This document shows positions 34,831 to 47,600 of a stretch of 64,000 bases of DNA, in pieces. The position numbers and the translations under genes are program-made. Where the stretch lies: positions 132,052,354-132,116,353 of the forward strand of contig NC_066579.1 in the NCBI RefSeq assembly GCF_024323335.1, in the 5' to 3' direction. Origin of the DNA: Lathyrus oleraceus (Eukaryota; Streptophyta; Magnoliopsida; Fabales; Fabaceae). Below the pieces are notes generated by a model. The model saw nothing but the letters and a program-made list of their open reading frames with translations, did no database searches and was not told where the DNA came from. The number at the start of each line of letters is the position of its first letter. The stretch's first letter is position 1.

Positions 34831-35340
34831 AAGGTAGAGAAAAACAAGATAGGGGGTTTGAATTGTTTTCACGGACAATAAAAAGTTTTGAAAATGCTAC
34901 ACACACAAAGATAATAACAAATAATACAGAAGTTTATCCTGGTTTTCTTGAAAATCAAAGCTACTCCTGTCCACCCGACCAAGGTGATTTTGCCTTCAAA
35001 AATGACTTAATCCAATAATCTAGAAAGATTATAACAAACGTCTAAAAATACACTAGTCTCTTAGCTCTCTCAAGTCTACAGACTTCACAAGTCACTTGAG
35101 GAAATTATAACAACTATTTAAGAACTACAAGAATGTGTTTAGTGCTTCTAAATAAGCAATATGAACATAGTAAGAACAATGATCAATGATCATACTTAGA
35201 GCAACAACTCGTGTGATAACGTAAAACAAGAATTTAGTGTATGACTTGATTTTGAACTCATGCACGTGTTGTTATTGGATTAAGAACCCTATCATCTTCA
35301 TTAACCAATAGCGCATTGAATGTTCTCCTTGATTCTGAGG
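34831..35340. repeat. Unclassified retroelement-like sequence
   Basis: Blocks such as AAGTTTATCCTGGTTTTCTTG and TCCACCCGACCAAGGTGATT resemble stretches I associate with LTRs of legume copia elements, but no terminus, primer site or coding part is visible. Confidence 0.3.
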
Positions 35341-35637
35341 TAACTTTTAGTTTGTGATTTTTGTTATTCTTATGGTGGATTATGATATGTTGATGGTAGT
35401 TCTGGTGGTAAGAGCTCTAACGCAAGTCTTAAGAGATCGGTTTTTAACGGATTCGGAGCTTTACCTGCGCTTTTTGTTTTATTTTTCTATTATGATGGCT
35501 TTTAAGTTTTCTTTTTGTGATTTTTTTATTTGTATCTTTTGTAATCTTCTAAGTGCTCCTTATACTTAGGGATTATTTGTATTTCTGTGGCTTTTACCTA
35601 TTCTTTTAATATACTATTTTGCTATTAAAAAAACTTA
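35341..35637 (+). mobile_element. Possible LINE 3' tail
   Basis: T-rich sequence with a codon-like start and an end reading TTTTAATATACTATTTTGC followed by a short A run (AAAAAAA near 35628). This resembles the 3' ends of plant L1-type LINEs. No RT domain is present, so the call is weak. Confidence 0.3.
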
Positions 35638-35668
35638 AGAATAGTTCAAGATAGGTTCATTCATGTGG

Positions 35669-35971
<303 letters not shown>

Positions 35972-36480
35972 ATATTAGATATAACATATCTATATAAACT
36001 CAGTCATGCATGAGAACACTTGCACCTATTAAATTGTGATTTAATGTGCTTAATATATTTTAATTAAGTTTGTTATAAGGCTTAATTAGTTTGTTATGTT
36101 AGTTAGAAAATAATTCTCGAGTTTGTTATTTTAATTTTGCATATAAAGTCATACTAAACTATGTACCGATTTGATTTAGAAATAAATAAAAGCCAATTTA
36201 ATTTTGTATTTTCATGTGTCAATTATGCCACCTGTGTTAGAAATTTGCAAAATTTAACATGGTTTTAGAAGAATGTGATATTTTTTATCACTCTATCGTC
36301 TTGGTTGTTACACGCCCAATCTTGACTGGTCTCCAAATTATAACCTCATCTTATCAATATCTAGTAAAAAATGGTATTCTCTCTTTTTCTTTAAGTTTTT
36401 CATTTTGATTCTCTCTTTTCGTTATTCTCTGTCCCCACTCTATGATCAATCCTCAAAATTCGTTCCAATCAAACCCCTTT
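35972..36480. other. AT-rich spacer, nothing recognised
   Basis: No repeat structure, no open frame of note and no transposon motif that I can support. Confidence 0.5.
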
Positions 36481-36960
36481 CATGTTAAAACATAGATACT
36501 TCCTCACCATTATTGGCGATCACAACAAATTATGTTGGATCTATCAGATGAAGCTCAATTATGAGACTTCATTTATAATCCAATATTTCGTCCAGTTTAT
36601 TGAAACATTGAGCAACAAAAATTTCAAGATATTTTGTCATGATAACGACCCTGAATTTTCCGTGAAAATATTTCATCTCATACATGGGATCCAATATCAA
36701 ACATATTATCCTGACATACCCCTACAAAATGGAATAGTGGAAAGAAAACACATACACCTTTTACATGTTACACGTGCCCTTATTTTTCAATCTCATTTAC
36801 CCTAAACAATTTGGGCTCAAACTCTTTCTCATGCAACTTTCTTCATCAATAGACTCTCGTCTATATTCTTAAAATTCAATACTCATTTTCAAAAATGTCA
36901 AGCTAATGATGTTAAACAAACACTTATTAGGAGGAAACTCAATCTTTTCTAAAACCTTTA
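36481..36960 (+). pseudogene. Copia integrase fragment
   Basis: An open stretch reads KHRYFLTIIGDHNKLCWIY, then a DNDPEF segment in the place of the usual second catalytic Asp, then PLQNGIVERKHIHLL with the catalytic Glu. A stop follows FQSHLP, and the next residues (WAQTLSHATFFINRLSS) continue the integrase in frame. The first catalytic region reads IGDHN instead of VDDHS. No RT or LTR is attached. It abuts a gypsy gag fragment on the other strand, so it is a truncated old insertion. It is not the same element as the copia at 59.5 kb, because both cover the integrase. Confidence 0.8.
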
Positions 36961-36964
36961 AATT

Positions 36965-37359
36965 TATATATGCAAAGTTCTAGATAGAATCTTGCACTTA
37001 ATAGAGTCGTGCACTTCTATGATGACCATTTGTGTATTAATGGAGGTGACATGCTCTTAGAGGTCATTATGCCCATCAAAATTGGCCAAGGAAGGAGGTT
37101 TGAAACTCTCGGGGACATGCTCCCCCATATCACATCTTAGAGTGGATGGGGGTCCAACAATTCCATATCCTCCAGGGAATTGAACTCATGTTGGCAACAT
37201 CTGATGTTGTGAACGGCATACTTTAGTGTCTGGTTATTGCGGTGTAACTCATCCATGGGGGCACACATCTCCGCCAGGGCATCGACATCACCGCTACTGC
37301 TTGTACCTTATGGTGTATGGGATGGAACACTCTTATTAACCAAGTATGAAAGTGACTAG
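36965..37359 (-). pseudogene. Gypsy (Tat-like) gag fragment, interrupted by Ogre-2
   Basis: On the minus strand the frame reads ALAEMCAPMDELHRNNQTLK, then LEDMELLDPHPL and, after a stop and frame change, VPESFKPPSLANFDG, EHVTSINTQMVII and DSIKCKILSRTL. This is the order seen in Gag N-terminal regions of Tat/Retand-type gypsy elements. Ogre-2 inserted in it: the flank resumes at 58928 after the duplicated ACTAG. It is broken by stops and by a frameshift. Confidence 0.65.
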
Positions 37360-40300
37360 TGTCGCATTACGCGAAAAACCGGCGGGAAAACGAAACAACA
37401 GAGCCGCCACCGTGCGTTATTTATCCCAAAGGAGGGAAAGGAAACGCTCGAAGTAAACCTGGAAAAGACATGGTCTCGCGACCAGAGAGAGATGGGATCG
37501 GGAGTCGGTTATGCGAAGGGAAGGTATTAGCACCCCTACGCATCCGTCGTACTCGACGGGATCCACGCTCAGAAGAATAGAAGAAAGGTTGCTAAAGACT
37601 GCTCAAACACTGCACAAGGCTGGAAGGAAACACAGAAAGACAAAAGAAACGGAACTCGGCAGGATATCGCATCCTGGGCCTACGTAGTCTGTCAAACACA
37701 GACATCAGAGTCGACGTAGTTCGGGAACAGGGGAAACGTGCTCGCTAGGATGTCGCACCCTATGCATACGTATCTTCTCTAATCAGAGAAGAATCAGAGC
37801 ACTCGTAGCTCGGCTAACGCACGCCAAACAAAGCACAAACACAAACAGGAAACCGACTGCCAATCGATGGACTTATATCAGACTCCACACAAACAGGCAA
37901 ACATGGAAACCGAATGCCAATCGTTGGACTTACATCAGACTCCGAACCAACAAACACACACCCACACAGGAAACCAACTGCCAATCGCTGGACTTATGTC
38001 AGACTCCAAACGGAAAAGGATAATAAGACACAGGAAACCAACTGCCAATCGCTGGACTTATGTCAGACTCCAACACACACAAAGGGTTGAAAAATAAAAA
38101 GGGCGCCCAGAGAGATCAGCTCATCTCCTGCCTACGTACCTCATCTGGTATGAGGATCAGGGCGACGTAGTTCCCCTTAACAGGGAAAGAACTTCTAACC
38201 TAACCAGAGACAAAGGGAGACAACAAGCTACTAGGGAGACTACGACTCGAGCCTAGAAGTTGTCATGCATACGATCCCTATGTTGAGGTTTCTATCCTAA
38301 CTTGCACAGGAAGCAAGCTAGCCTAAACAACACAATATCAAGCAAAAGCACAAGAGAGCAAGCACACACATTATATGCAAACAATTGGCTCACACAAGGC
38401 TAGGCTGCAGAAACAAGCCAACTGGAATGGGGTGTTTTTAGCTCTTAACCCTAACATTGAGAGTTAGGGTGAAGCAGATGAAATGGGAAGTGAGGGTAAG
38501 ACCTCACAGCTCTTATCCCTGGCCTGGGAGAGCTTGACTCAAATAGAAAGCGTGAGAGTTCAGAATGTAGGAACTCTTCTCCAATAGTGACTGACTCTAT
38601 GGACAAGATTTTGGGTTCTTACTCACAATGCATCAACACATGGTGTGAGCAAAGTGAGTGACACAACTGAATAGCAGGGGATGGATTGCACATCCCTTTT
38701 ATCTTCCAATTGCCTCTTAAGAGGACTTTACCTGCTTGGCACAAAATTAAACACTCACAAACATTGCCTCTTAAGGAGGGCTTCAGACAGGTGCCTACCA
38801 ATAACAGTAGGTCTTCCAGACTACATGAAGATCAAGGAATTATACCTCAGTGGTATGCAAACCACAAGCAATGCCAAGCAAGTTCAAATGAACTTAAAGC
38901 AACTTAGGTACCTGTGGAAACAGCTAAACCAATCAGTACACAGTTCAGACCAACAGTCAACAGTCAATATCAAACAGACAACAAGTCATCATCAGACAAT
39001 AATGAGTAATCCACAAGGGAAACACAAATGAATTATCCTCAACCTACAAAACACACAAAGGTTAGCAAATAACAACAAAGGACCAAGCTTAAATGAAGGA
39101 GCCACTCCAATCATGGAAATGTACACTTGAACCTGAAACTCACAACCCAAATGGTAAGTCCAAACCACTAGGTCAAAGCCTAGGGTCAAAAGAGGATCAA
39201 AAATCTAAAACAGAACTTCAAACTCAACATGGCTCACATTTAATCCATCAAGAACAAGTCCTAAAAAGGACCAAAGCAAAATCATCATGCAAGTTCATGT
39301 AATAGGAAAGAGAAGTCAAAGACCAATTCAAGGCATGCATTTGATCATTATGAATGAAAAATCCCAATCAAAACAGAAATGATTCAAATAATTCTGGAAA
39401 AAATCATGAACATTCAACATATCCAAAACATCCATCATGCAAAAAATCAGAAGAATCAGAGGTCATTTGGCATAGAAATCAAGTTGCACAAGTTGAACAT
39501 CAAAAGGTGTGACACAAATTGTCACACCATGCAAACACAATCATAAAACAGAAATGGAGCATGGGAAAAATTTCAAACCAAAGCCAAAATGTCCATCAAT
39601 GTGTCTAGAATCAGCATGTAAAATTTCAAGTCCATTGGATTAAAAACAAGCATTTCATGATAGTTTGAACAAGGCAAGGTCATAAATGTACATGTGTTCA
39701 ATCATCCTAAAGCAAATTAATTTTCCAGCCATGCACAACTTTCCAATTAAATATCATAAAAATCTAGACAAAACAAGGAGCATTTTGCAAAAAATTGGGA
39801 TTGAATTGGATGATTTTTCAATTTTATATGATTTTATGAAGTTGGAATAAAATTTGAAGTTTAAAAATGAACAAGGCATGGCAAATGGAGGGAAAATGTG
39901 AAAAAATGATGAACAATTTGAATAAAGCGCTCAGCCAGAATCGAACCTTGGCCAAATTTGAATGTGAGCGCGCCTAAGTGAAACGACAACGTTTCACTGG
40001 AAAACCCTAAGCCTGGCGAAATTCCAGAATTCGTTGCTAATGATGAAGATTTCGTAGGAAAACATGAACATTCGTAGCTAATTCTGGAAAATGTGATGAT
40101 CTTCATCTTCCTCATGAAGATGAAGATGAAGATGACATGAACTTCAAATGTAAATTTCCAAATTTCCAGAAAATTCTCAGAATCCAACAAAATTTATACC
40201 ATTCGAATCCTTGTTTCATGTACACTAAAGATCCACAATCAAATCATGCTAAAACATCATAACAAGCCTGAATCGAAGAAAATCAAAATGGACATTCAAA

Positions 40301-41785
40301 TTTCAAACACACATAACTTCATGAATAATGCACCATTTCAATTGATTTTTTCACCAGAATGATCACCAACACAAGATCTACACAAATATAACAATGAATT
40401 TGAGAATTAGTGAGATCAAAACTTGACCTCTTGAAGAACAGCAAGCTGGAAACGCGTGCTACAAGGCTCAGCAATGGTCCAAATCTCCTCTATGATCCTT
40501 GTTATGATGGTTGATGAAGAAATGGAGGCTCCAGCACGTATGAATCTAGCTCAACTTGCAAACTCCATTGAACCTTCAAGCTTTAAGTGTGGTCAAAACT
40601 GGCACGAATCCCTCCAAATCCACGTTCAATTTGCCTCAAAAACACTTCATAATCATGAATTCATCAAGAGAAATGGTCCTTGTGTGAAGAAATTAGAAGT
40701 TCTTGGTGAGAGAAAAATTTGATTGATTTCAAGATCTAGATCTGAAAAATGTTGTTAATGGCAAATGCAGTTGTGATTATGCTTATATATGTCTTGCTAA
40801 TGATTCTGAAAGTAAGCTTAAGCCAAAACTAAATGAGATTAACAAGTTACAAGGTGTGTGCACAAATTTGTGTTTTCACCTCATGCATGAGATGCATGCG
40901 TGAACAGTACCCAAAGCTGGCCCAAATCCACTTAAAAATAGCCCATGCACACTTTGGAATTGGTATTTCTTGCATATGATCAACCAAATTGATTTTTAGT
41001 AATTTTCCTTCAAAAACTTCATGAATGAGCATATGATCATGCAAAGGAAATTCATGCCATGTAATGAGATATTTGGAAAGTTCATGTCATGAGGAACAAA
41101 ATGCAAAAAGAACCACCAAAATTGGAGCCTTGGTTCAAAAGATATGGCCATTTGAATTTTCAAGCACACTTTGTCATGATTTAATCATAACTCCTTAACC
41201 ATTCATTAGAAATTCATGATCTTGGACTTTTTGGAAATGAAAGAGAAAGATCTTCAACTTTCATGTTGGACAAAATTTAGTTTGAAGCTTCTTTGATGTT
41301 GGAAAGTTGAGTTGAAGTTGGTCCAAAAACTTGCTATTTTTGGAAACTTGAAAATTACAGGTCATTTTCCATTTTTGGAAACTTTTGATCTGGCTTCAAA
41401 TCCTTCAAGATAAATGTTTGACATGTTGAGTAACCTTGTTTGGGACATGAATGAAGTGTCTCAATCCATTTCTCCATCTCCTAGCCCTCAGTTGACTTGC
41501 AGTTGACTTTTATGGGCCTCAGATGACTTGATCATGCATTGTGGACTTTGAACCTTCAACACTTGGCCAAGTTGCTTAAAAATGATCCTTGGGTCATGTA
41601 AGCTCATTGGAACCACCATAGGGCTTTCATCTCATGGAAAATGCTCTTGCTCTCTTGCACAGTTGAATCTCCTGACCAGTCTTGATTGATGAGATGTAAT
41701 GGACTATGCAATGTGAATGCAATATTAATGACCTAAAAATGAAATATATATATACAAATGGGAGGTGCAAACTTGAGGTGCTACA
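37360..41785 (-). repeat. 3' LTR of Ogre-2
   Basis: On the plus strand it runs from TGTCGCATTACGCG to GAGGTGCTACA. It contains four tandem copies of a roughly 60-base unit (about 37850-38075; core AACTGCCAATCGCTGGACTT) and three perfect short hairpins: GGTGTGACA/TGTCACACC at 39506-39528, AGTGAAACG/CGTTTCACT at 39977-39998, and ATCTTCATCTTC/GAAGATGAAGAT near 40099-40127. Open frames are shared with the other LTR but show no protein similarity. Confidence 0.95.
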
Positions 41786-41799
41786 GCTGCCCCTATTCA
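41786..41799 (-). promoter_or_regulatory. Polypurine tract of Ogre-2
   Basis: The minus strand reads GAATAGGGGCAGC directly before the 3' LTR start TGTAGCACC. It primes plus-strand synthesis and confirms the LTR border. Confidence 0.75.
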
Positions 41800-41899
41800 A
41801 TCAACTGGGAACCTGAACGGATGAGAGCAACGGCTGTCAGACCTTCAAGGTACACAGGGATTGAATACCAAAAGAACTGGAAAATTTGCAATCTGCAGG

Positions 41900-42900
41900 G
41901 ATGAATCCAGGAAAAGCAAGGCCATTCACCGATGGCGGCTGCTCAATAAAACCTCAGGAAAGCCAGGCCATTTACCGATGGCGGCTTTACTGGAAACTTG
42001 ATATTTACCGATATCAACGTCAGCGAGGCCATTTACCGATGGCGGCTGGGAAACAACATCCAAAGGAAGCGGGACCATTTACCGATGGTGGCTTCAACTG
42101 GGATCTGATACTTACAGGAAGCAAGACCATTTACCGATGGTGGCTTCAAAACAACCTTTGATATTTACCGATATCGAAGTCAGCAAGACCATTTACCGAT
42201 GGCTGCTGGAAAACAGATGTCACATAAAGCGAGGCCATTTACCGATGGCGGCTGAACTGGGCATTCGATATTTACCGATATCGAAGAAAGCGAGGCCATT
42301 TACCGATGGCGGACAAGCTAGGGATTCGATATTTACCGATATCGAAGAAAGCGAGGCCATTTACCGATGGCGGCTTGGGAATAGTCGACTTGATATACAA
42401 TCGATATCAAGGAAAACGGTACCATTTACCGATGGCAAACTCCAACCGGGGAGGAAAAAGATATTTACAACTGGAAACAGACAAAACGCTTACCGACGAC
42501 TCTACTGGGGATTTCATAGAGAAATACTTCACAACCAGGCATTTACCGATGACTGGGAAAAACTTGATGTTTACCGACATCGAAAGATGATGTTTACCGA
42601 CACCAAAAAAGGGACGACCAGACATTTATCGATGACTGGAAAAAATATATACAACCAGACATTTAACGATGACTGGAAAAAATATATACAACCAGACATT
42701 TAACGATGACTGGAAAAAATATATACAACCAGACATTTAACGATGACTGGAAAGAGACTCGATGTTTACCGACATCGAAAGATGATGTTCATAAATGAAA
42801 CAAGACCAGACATTTACCGATGACTGGGATGAGACTCGATGTTTACCGACATCGAAAGATGATGTTTACCGACATCAAAAAAAAGAACACACACGGGTGT
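41900..42900 (-). repeat. Ogre-2 3' UTR array with ATTTACCGATGGCGGCT units
   Basis: More than 20 copies of a TTTACCGAT core. Units with CCATTTACCGATGGCGGCT alternate with units carrying TTTACCGATATCGAAG, giving a higher-order period of roughly 60-75 bases; the right part (42540-42870) turns into GACATTTACCGATGACTGG units. Some copies have a ten-base GATATCGAAG-type element with the GATATC palindrome. Long open frames here (for example 42137-42703 on the plus strand) are repeat by-products. Confidence 0.85.
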
Positions 42901-42959
42901 TTATATGACACTAACCGGTATCACAAGGATGACATATACATATGTCAAGATAGGGCAGT

Positions 42960-43899
42960 CACCTGCCAGGGACTACGCTGGGGGAGTCAATCAAAACTTT
43001 CCCTTCACGGACGAGTGAGGAAATAAACCTCTCTGGGGGATATCAATCCTGAATGTTGTCAGGAGCAACTGTTGCAAATGTGCTATACAGATGTTGAAAT
43101 ACGATCTGCCTCTGCTGGGGATATGATCCAAACTGGTGTAACATATGTATGCATATGTTTGAGTTTTTCATGGCGTAATGCTCCATATTGAATGGAAATG
43201 CTACGCAATTTGAAGATGCAAATGATGATTACTACATGCAAAATGCAAATGGAGGAGAACTCCTGCTGGGAAAGCATACGACCGCTTCCGAGCGAACAAC
43301 TCTGATTTGATCCTCCAACTCTGTGGGGAGACGCACTGCTGGGAGTGCTTTGCTGATCTGACACTCTGGGAACGACAGAGAAACTAAACCAACTGGGGAG
43401 TCATCCATTGGGAAAACACCGCCTCTCAGTGGGGGACAACACTGCTGCTGGGGAATAGATGATCCTCGCCGGGGATGACCTCTACTGAACCCGATCCACT
43501 TGGGGATTCCGCTGAGGAAATAAACAAACAATTCCTACCTCCGCTGGGGAAATAACACTGCAGACTTTCGCTGGGGAAACTGTCAACTCAACCCTGATGG
43601 GGGTTACATCACTTCAAACCTGGCTGCTGAGGAACTATCCATGGATACCTCCGCTTGGGAACAATAATATTCCGGCTCGCTGGGGAACTACCAGTCCTCA
43701 GACCTGCTGGGGAAATACTCTTCCCGACCCTACTGAGGACTTGCAATCAACTTCAGGCCTGCCTGCGGAGGCAACCCTGATCTTTGCTTCGCTGGGGATA
43801 CAAACCCTGAACCTGCCTGGGACAACCCAACCTCTCACACTACTGGACAGTGCTGAAATTCCTTTTGAACAAACTGTGGCTCACCTGCTTTAGCCAGCA
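42960..43899 (-). repeat. Ogre-2 3' UTR array with CTNCGCTGGGGA motif
   Basis: More than a dozen copies of plus-strand motifs such as CTCTGCTGGGGATA (43110), CTCCGCTGGGGAAATAA (about 43541), TTCGCTGGGGAAACT (about 43568) and TCGCTGGGGAACTA, spaced about 25-50 bases apart. Comparable to 2424-3420 in Ogre-1. Confidence 0.75.
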
Positions 43900-44389
43900 A
43901 TCAAAAGATATTGATCTGCAAAACAGCAAGACATACATGCCCCAGGGGATTGTACAGACAAAATACACCCAAGCGTAATCAACATTCAAAATGATTTTCA
44001 AATGTTTATCTTTCTGCACGTTATTGTCTAGCCTTCATGTTTTTATATGCAATGTTTATCAAAAATTCGGACATTTTTGCAAACAAAACAGTAAAATAAA
44101 AACGAGAGAGCAATTTATCTGAATAACGACTTTTATTGATTGAAAATGGGCCTATAAAGGCAAATACATCGGGAAGCAATTCCTAGGAAGAGGTAATTGC
44201 GCGCAAAAGGAAATAAACTATCCTATTGGCAATGTGAACACGGCATCCACTATTTCCCAATTCTGTTATGACTCACAGATCATCAATTTCTCCCCAAATT
44301 CCTTGCTTTCTGAGAAGAATGATTGGACCGATCATATCCTTCGAGATGGTAGACACTGAAGCGTGGTGAAGTACATATAACTCAGACTG
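43900..44389. other. Ogre-2 3' UTR spacer, nothing recognised
   Basis: Non-coding, AT-rich; no repeats or motifs that I can support. Confidence 0.5.
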
Positions 44390-44622
44390 TAGTCTTCGCT
44401 TTAATCCCTCTTTTGCCTGGATCGCCTTTTTAGGTTTTCAATCCACCGGGATACCCATTTTTGCCTAAGCCGCCCTTGCGGGTTTTCGACTTACCGGGTG
44501 TACATATTTTTCATTCTTTATCCCTAACTTTTGCTCGAACCTTTTTTCTCTTTTTTTTCGGTTCGCCGGGATGCCCTTTTTTTGCCTGGACTCTTTTATT
44601 CTTTTTTGTCCAGCGGGTCAAT
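44390..44622 (-). repeat. Short direct repeats just after pol in Ogre-2
   Basis: Four to five degenerate 45-base units with TTTTTGCCT, GCCGCCCTTGCGGGTTTTC and CCGGG blocks, matching 3800-4006 in Ogre-1. Confidence 0.7.
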
Positions 44623-47600
44623 TTATGCGAAGTATTTTTTGACTATATCTGAGTTAACAGGGGACGGGAAATCCTCACCATCCATAGTTGTCAGCATCAA
44701 GGCTCCACCGGAGAAGACCTTCTTAACAACATATGGACCTTCATAATTCGGAGTCCACTTGCCCCTATTGTCTGTACCGGGAAGAAGGAATCTCTTCAAA
44801 ACTAAATCACCAGTCTGATAGCTTCGAGGACGCACTTTTTGATCAAAGGCTTTCTTCATCCTTCTCTGATATAACTGCCCATGGCACACAGCTGCTAACC
44901 GCCTCTCTTCAATAAGGCTCAACTCATTAAACCTTGTTCGAATCCACTCAGCTTCGTCAAGCTTGACATCCAGTAAGACTCTCAGAGAAGGAATCTCCAC
45001 TTCAACAGGTAGGACTGCTTCCATACCATACACAAGGGAGTAAGGGGTTTCCCCGGTCGACGTACGTACTGAGGTACGGTACCCATGCAAAGCGAAAGGC
45101 AACATCTCATGCCAATCCTTATACGTCACGACCATCTTCTGCACAATCTTCTTGATATTCTTGTTTGCCGCCTCTACAGCACCATTCATCTTTGGTCTGT
45201 AAGGAGAAGAATTGTGATGTTCAATCTTAAAATCTTTACAAAGCTCTTTCATCATCTTGTTATTGAGATTCGAACCATTATCAGTAATGATTCTCTCAGG
45301 AACCCCATAACGACAGATGATTTCCTTCTTGATGAATCGGGCAACCACCTGCTTTGTAACATTGGCATAGGAAGCTGCTTCCACCCACTTGGTGAAGTAA
45401 TCAATCGCAATCAGGATGAAGCGATGTCCATTAGAAGCAGTAGGCTCAATCTTCCTAATCATATCAATGCCCCACATCGCGAACGGCCAAGGCGAATTCA
45501 TGACATTCAGAGGGCTTGGTGGCACATGCACCTTATCAGCATAGATCTGGCATTTATGGCACTTCCGAGCGTATTTGAAACAATCGGATTCCATAGTCAT
45601 CCAATAATAACCGGCTCTCAACAACTTCTTGGCCATTGCATGACCACCAGCATGGGTACCGAAAGATCCCTCATGTACTTCCTGCATCAACATGTCTGCT
45701 TCGTGTCTATCCACGCATCTGAGCAGAACCATGTCTAAGTTCCTTTTGTATAACACATCGTCCTGATTCAAATAAAAGCTTCCAGCTAGCCTTCTCAGGG
45801 TTTTCTTGTCATTCTTTGACGCTCCTTCAGGATACTCCTGGCTCTTGAGGAAATTCTTGATATCATAGTACCACGGCTTCTCATCAACATACGACTCGGC
45901 TGCAAACACATACGCAGGCCTCTCGAGTCGATTCACCACAACATGTGGCACATGATTCCACCAATGAACTTTGATCATAGAAGACAAAGTAGCCATGGCA
46001 TCAGCCATCTGATTCTCATCTCGGGGGACGTGATACAGTTTCACCTTCTTGAAGAAAGTCAGGATCCTTCTGGTGTAATCTCTGTAAGGAATCAAATGCG
46101 GCTGGTGAGTATTCCAATCTCCATTGACCTGGTTAATCACTAGAGCGGAATCTCCATAAATGTCCAGAGTTTTGATCCTTAGATCAATGGCTTCTTCTAT
46201 CCCCATGATACAAGCTTCATACTCAGCCTCGTTGTTGGTTACGTCAAAAGTCAATCTGGCAGCAAAAGGTATATGTGCACCTTTAGGATTAATAAGTACT
46301 GCCCCAACACCGTTTCCATTCATATTCACAGCCCCATCAAACATCAATGTCCACTTGTCATCAGGATCCGGTCCTTCCTCGACAAGAGGCTCTTCGCAAT
46401 CTTTCATCTTTAGATACATGATGTCTTCATCAGGGAATTCAAACATCATCGGCTGATAATCATCAATCGGTTGATCGGCAAGGTAGTCTGACAGAATACT
46501 ACCTTTGATGGCCTTCTGCGACGTGTACTGGATATCATACTCTGTTAAGATCATCTGCCAACGAGCAACACGTCCGATGAGAGCCGGCTTCTCAAAGATG
46601 TATTTCACTGGATCCATCTTAGAAATCAATAAGGTAGTATGGTTCAACATATACTGCCTCAGTCGGCGAGCAGCCCAGGCCAAAGCACAGCAAGTTTTCT
46701 CGAGCTGCGAATATTTTATTTCACAGTCGGTAAACTTTTTGCTAAGGTAGTATATGGCATGCTCTTTTCGACCAGACTCGTCATGCTGTCCCAATACACA
46801 CCCCATCGAGTTCTCAGTCACTGACAGGTACATTATCAGAGGCCTCCCATGAACTGGAGGTATGAGGATTGGAGGTTTCTGCAAATACTCTTTTATCTTG
46901 TCAAAAGCCTTTTGGCAGTCATCATTCCACCTGATTGCTTGATTTTTCCTTAGCAATTTGAATATCGGTTCACACGTGGCAGTTAGGTGAGATACAAACC
47001 GTGCAATGTAGTTCAATCTCCCTAAAAACCCACGAACCTGCTTTTCGGTTTTCGGTTCAGGCATTTCTTGAATAGCTTTGACTTTCGCTGGATCAACCTC
47101 AATCCCCTTCTCACTGACAATGCAACCCAACAGCTTACCGGATCTCACCCCAAACATACACTTGTTTGGATTCAGCCTCAATTTGAATTTTCTCAGCCTT
47201 TCAAACAACTTCTGCAAATTTACCAGGTGCTCCTCTTCTGTCTGCGACTTCGCAATCATATCATCCACGTACACTTCAATCTCTTTGTGCATCATGTCAT
47301 GAAAGAGAGTCGTCATAGCCCTCTGATAGGTAGCACCGGCATTCTTTAGCCCAAATGGCATCACCTTATAGCAGAACGTGCCCCAAGGTGTAATGAATGT
47401 CGTCTTTTCCATGTCTTCTGGCGCCATCTTGATCTGATTATAGCCAGAAAATCCATCCATGAAAGAGAAGATCGAAGATTGAGCAGTATTATCAACCAAT
47501 ACATCAATGTGAGGTAATGGGAAGTCATCTTTCGGACTTGCTCTGTTTAAATCCCGGTAGTCGACACACATCCTGACTTTGCCATCCTTCTTTGGCACGG

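Noticed and set aside
38681..39031. Open frame of 116 residues repeated at 55825-56175
   Set aside because: Both copies lie at the same place in the two Ogre-2 LTRs; the duplication reflects the LTR, not a conserved gene.
42137..42703. Open frame of 188 residues
   Set aside because: It is a translation of the tandem ATTTACCGATGG repeats, with no independent protein signal.
41900..42900. CRISPR-like array of short repeats
   Set aside because: Repeat cores vary in length and spacing, there are no uniform spacers or cas genes, and the place is the 3' UTR of a plant retrotransposon.
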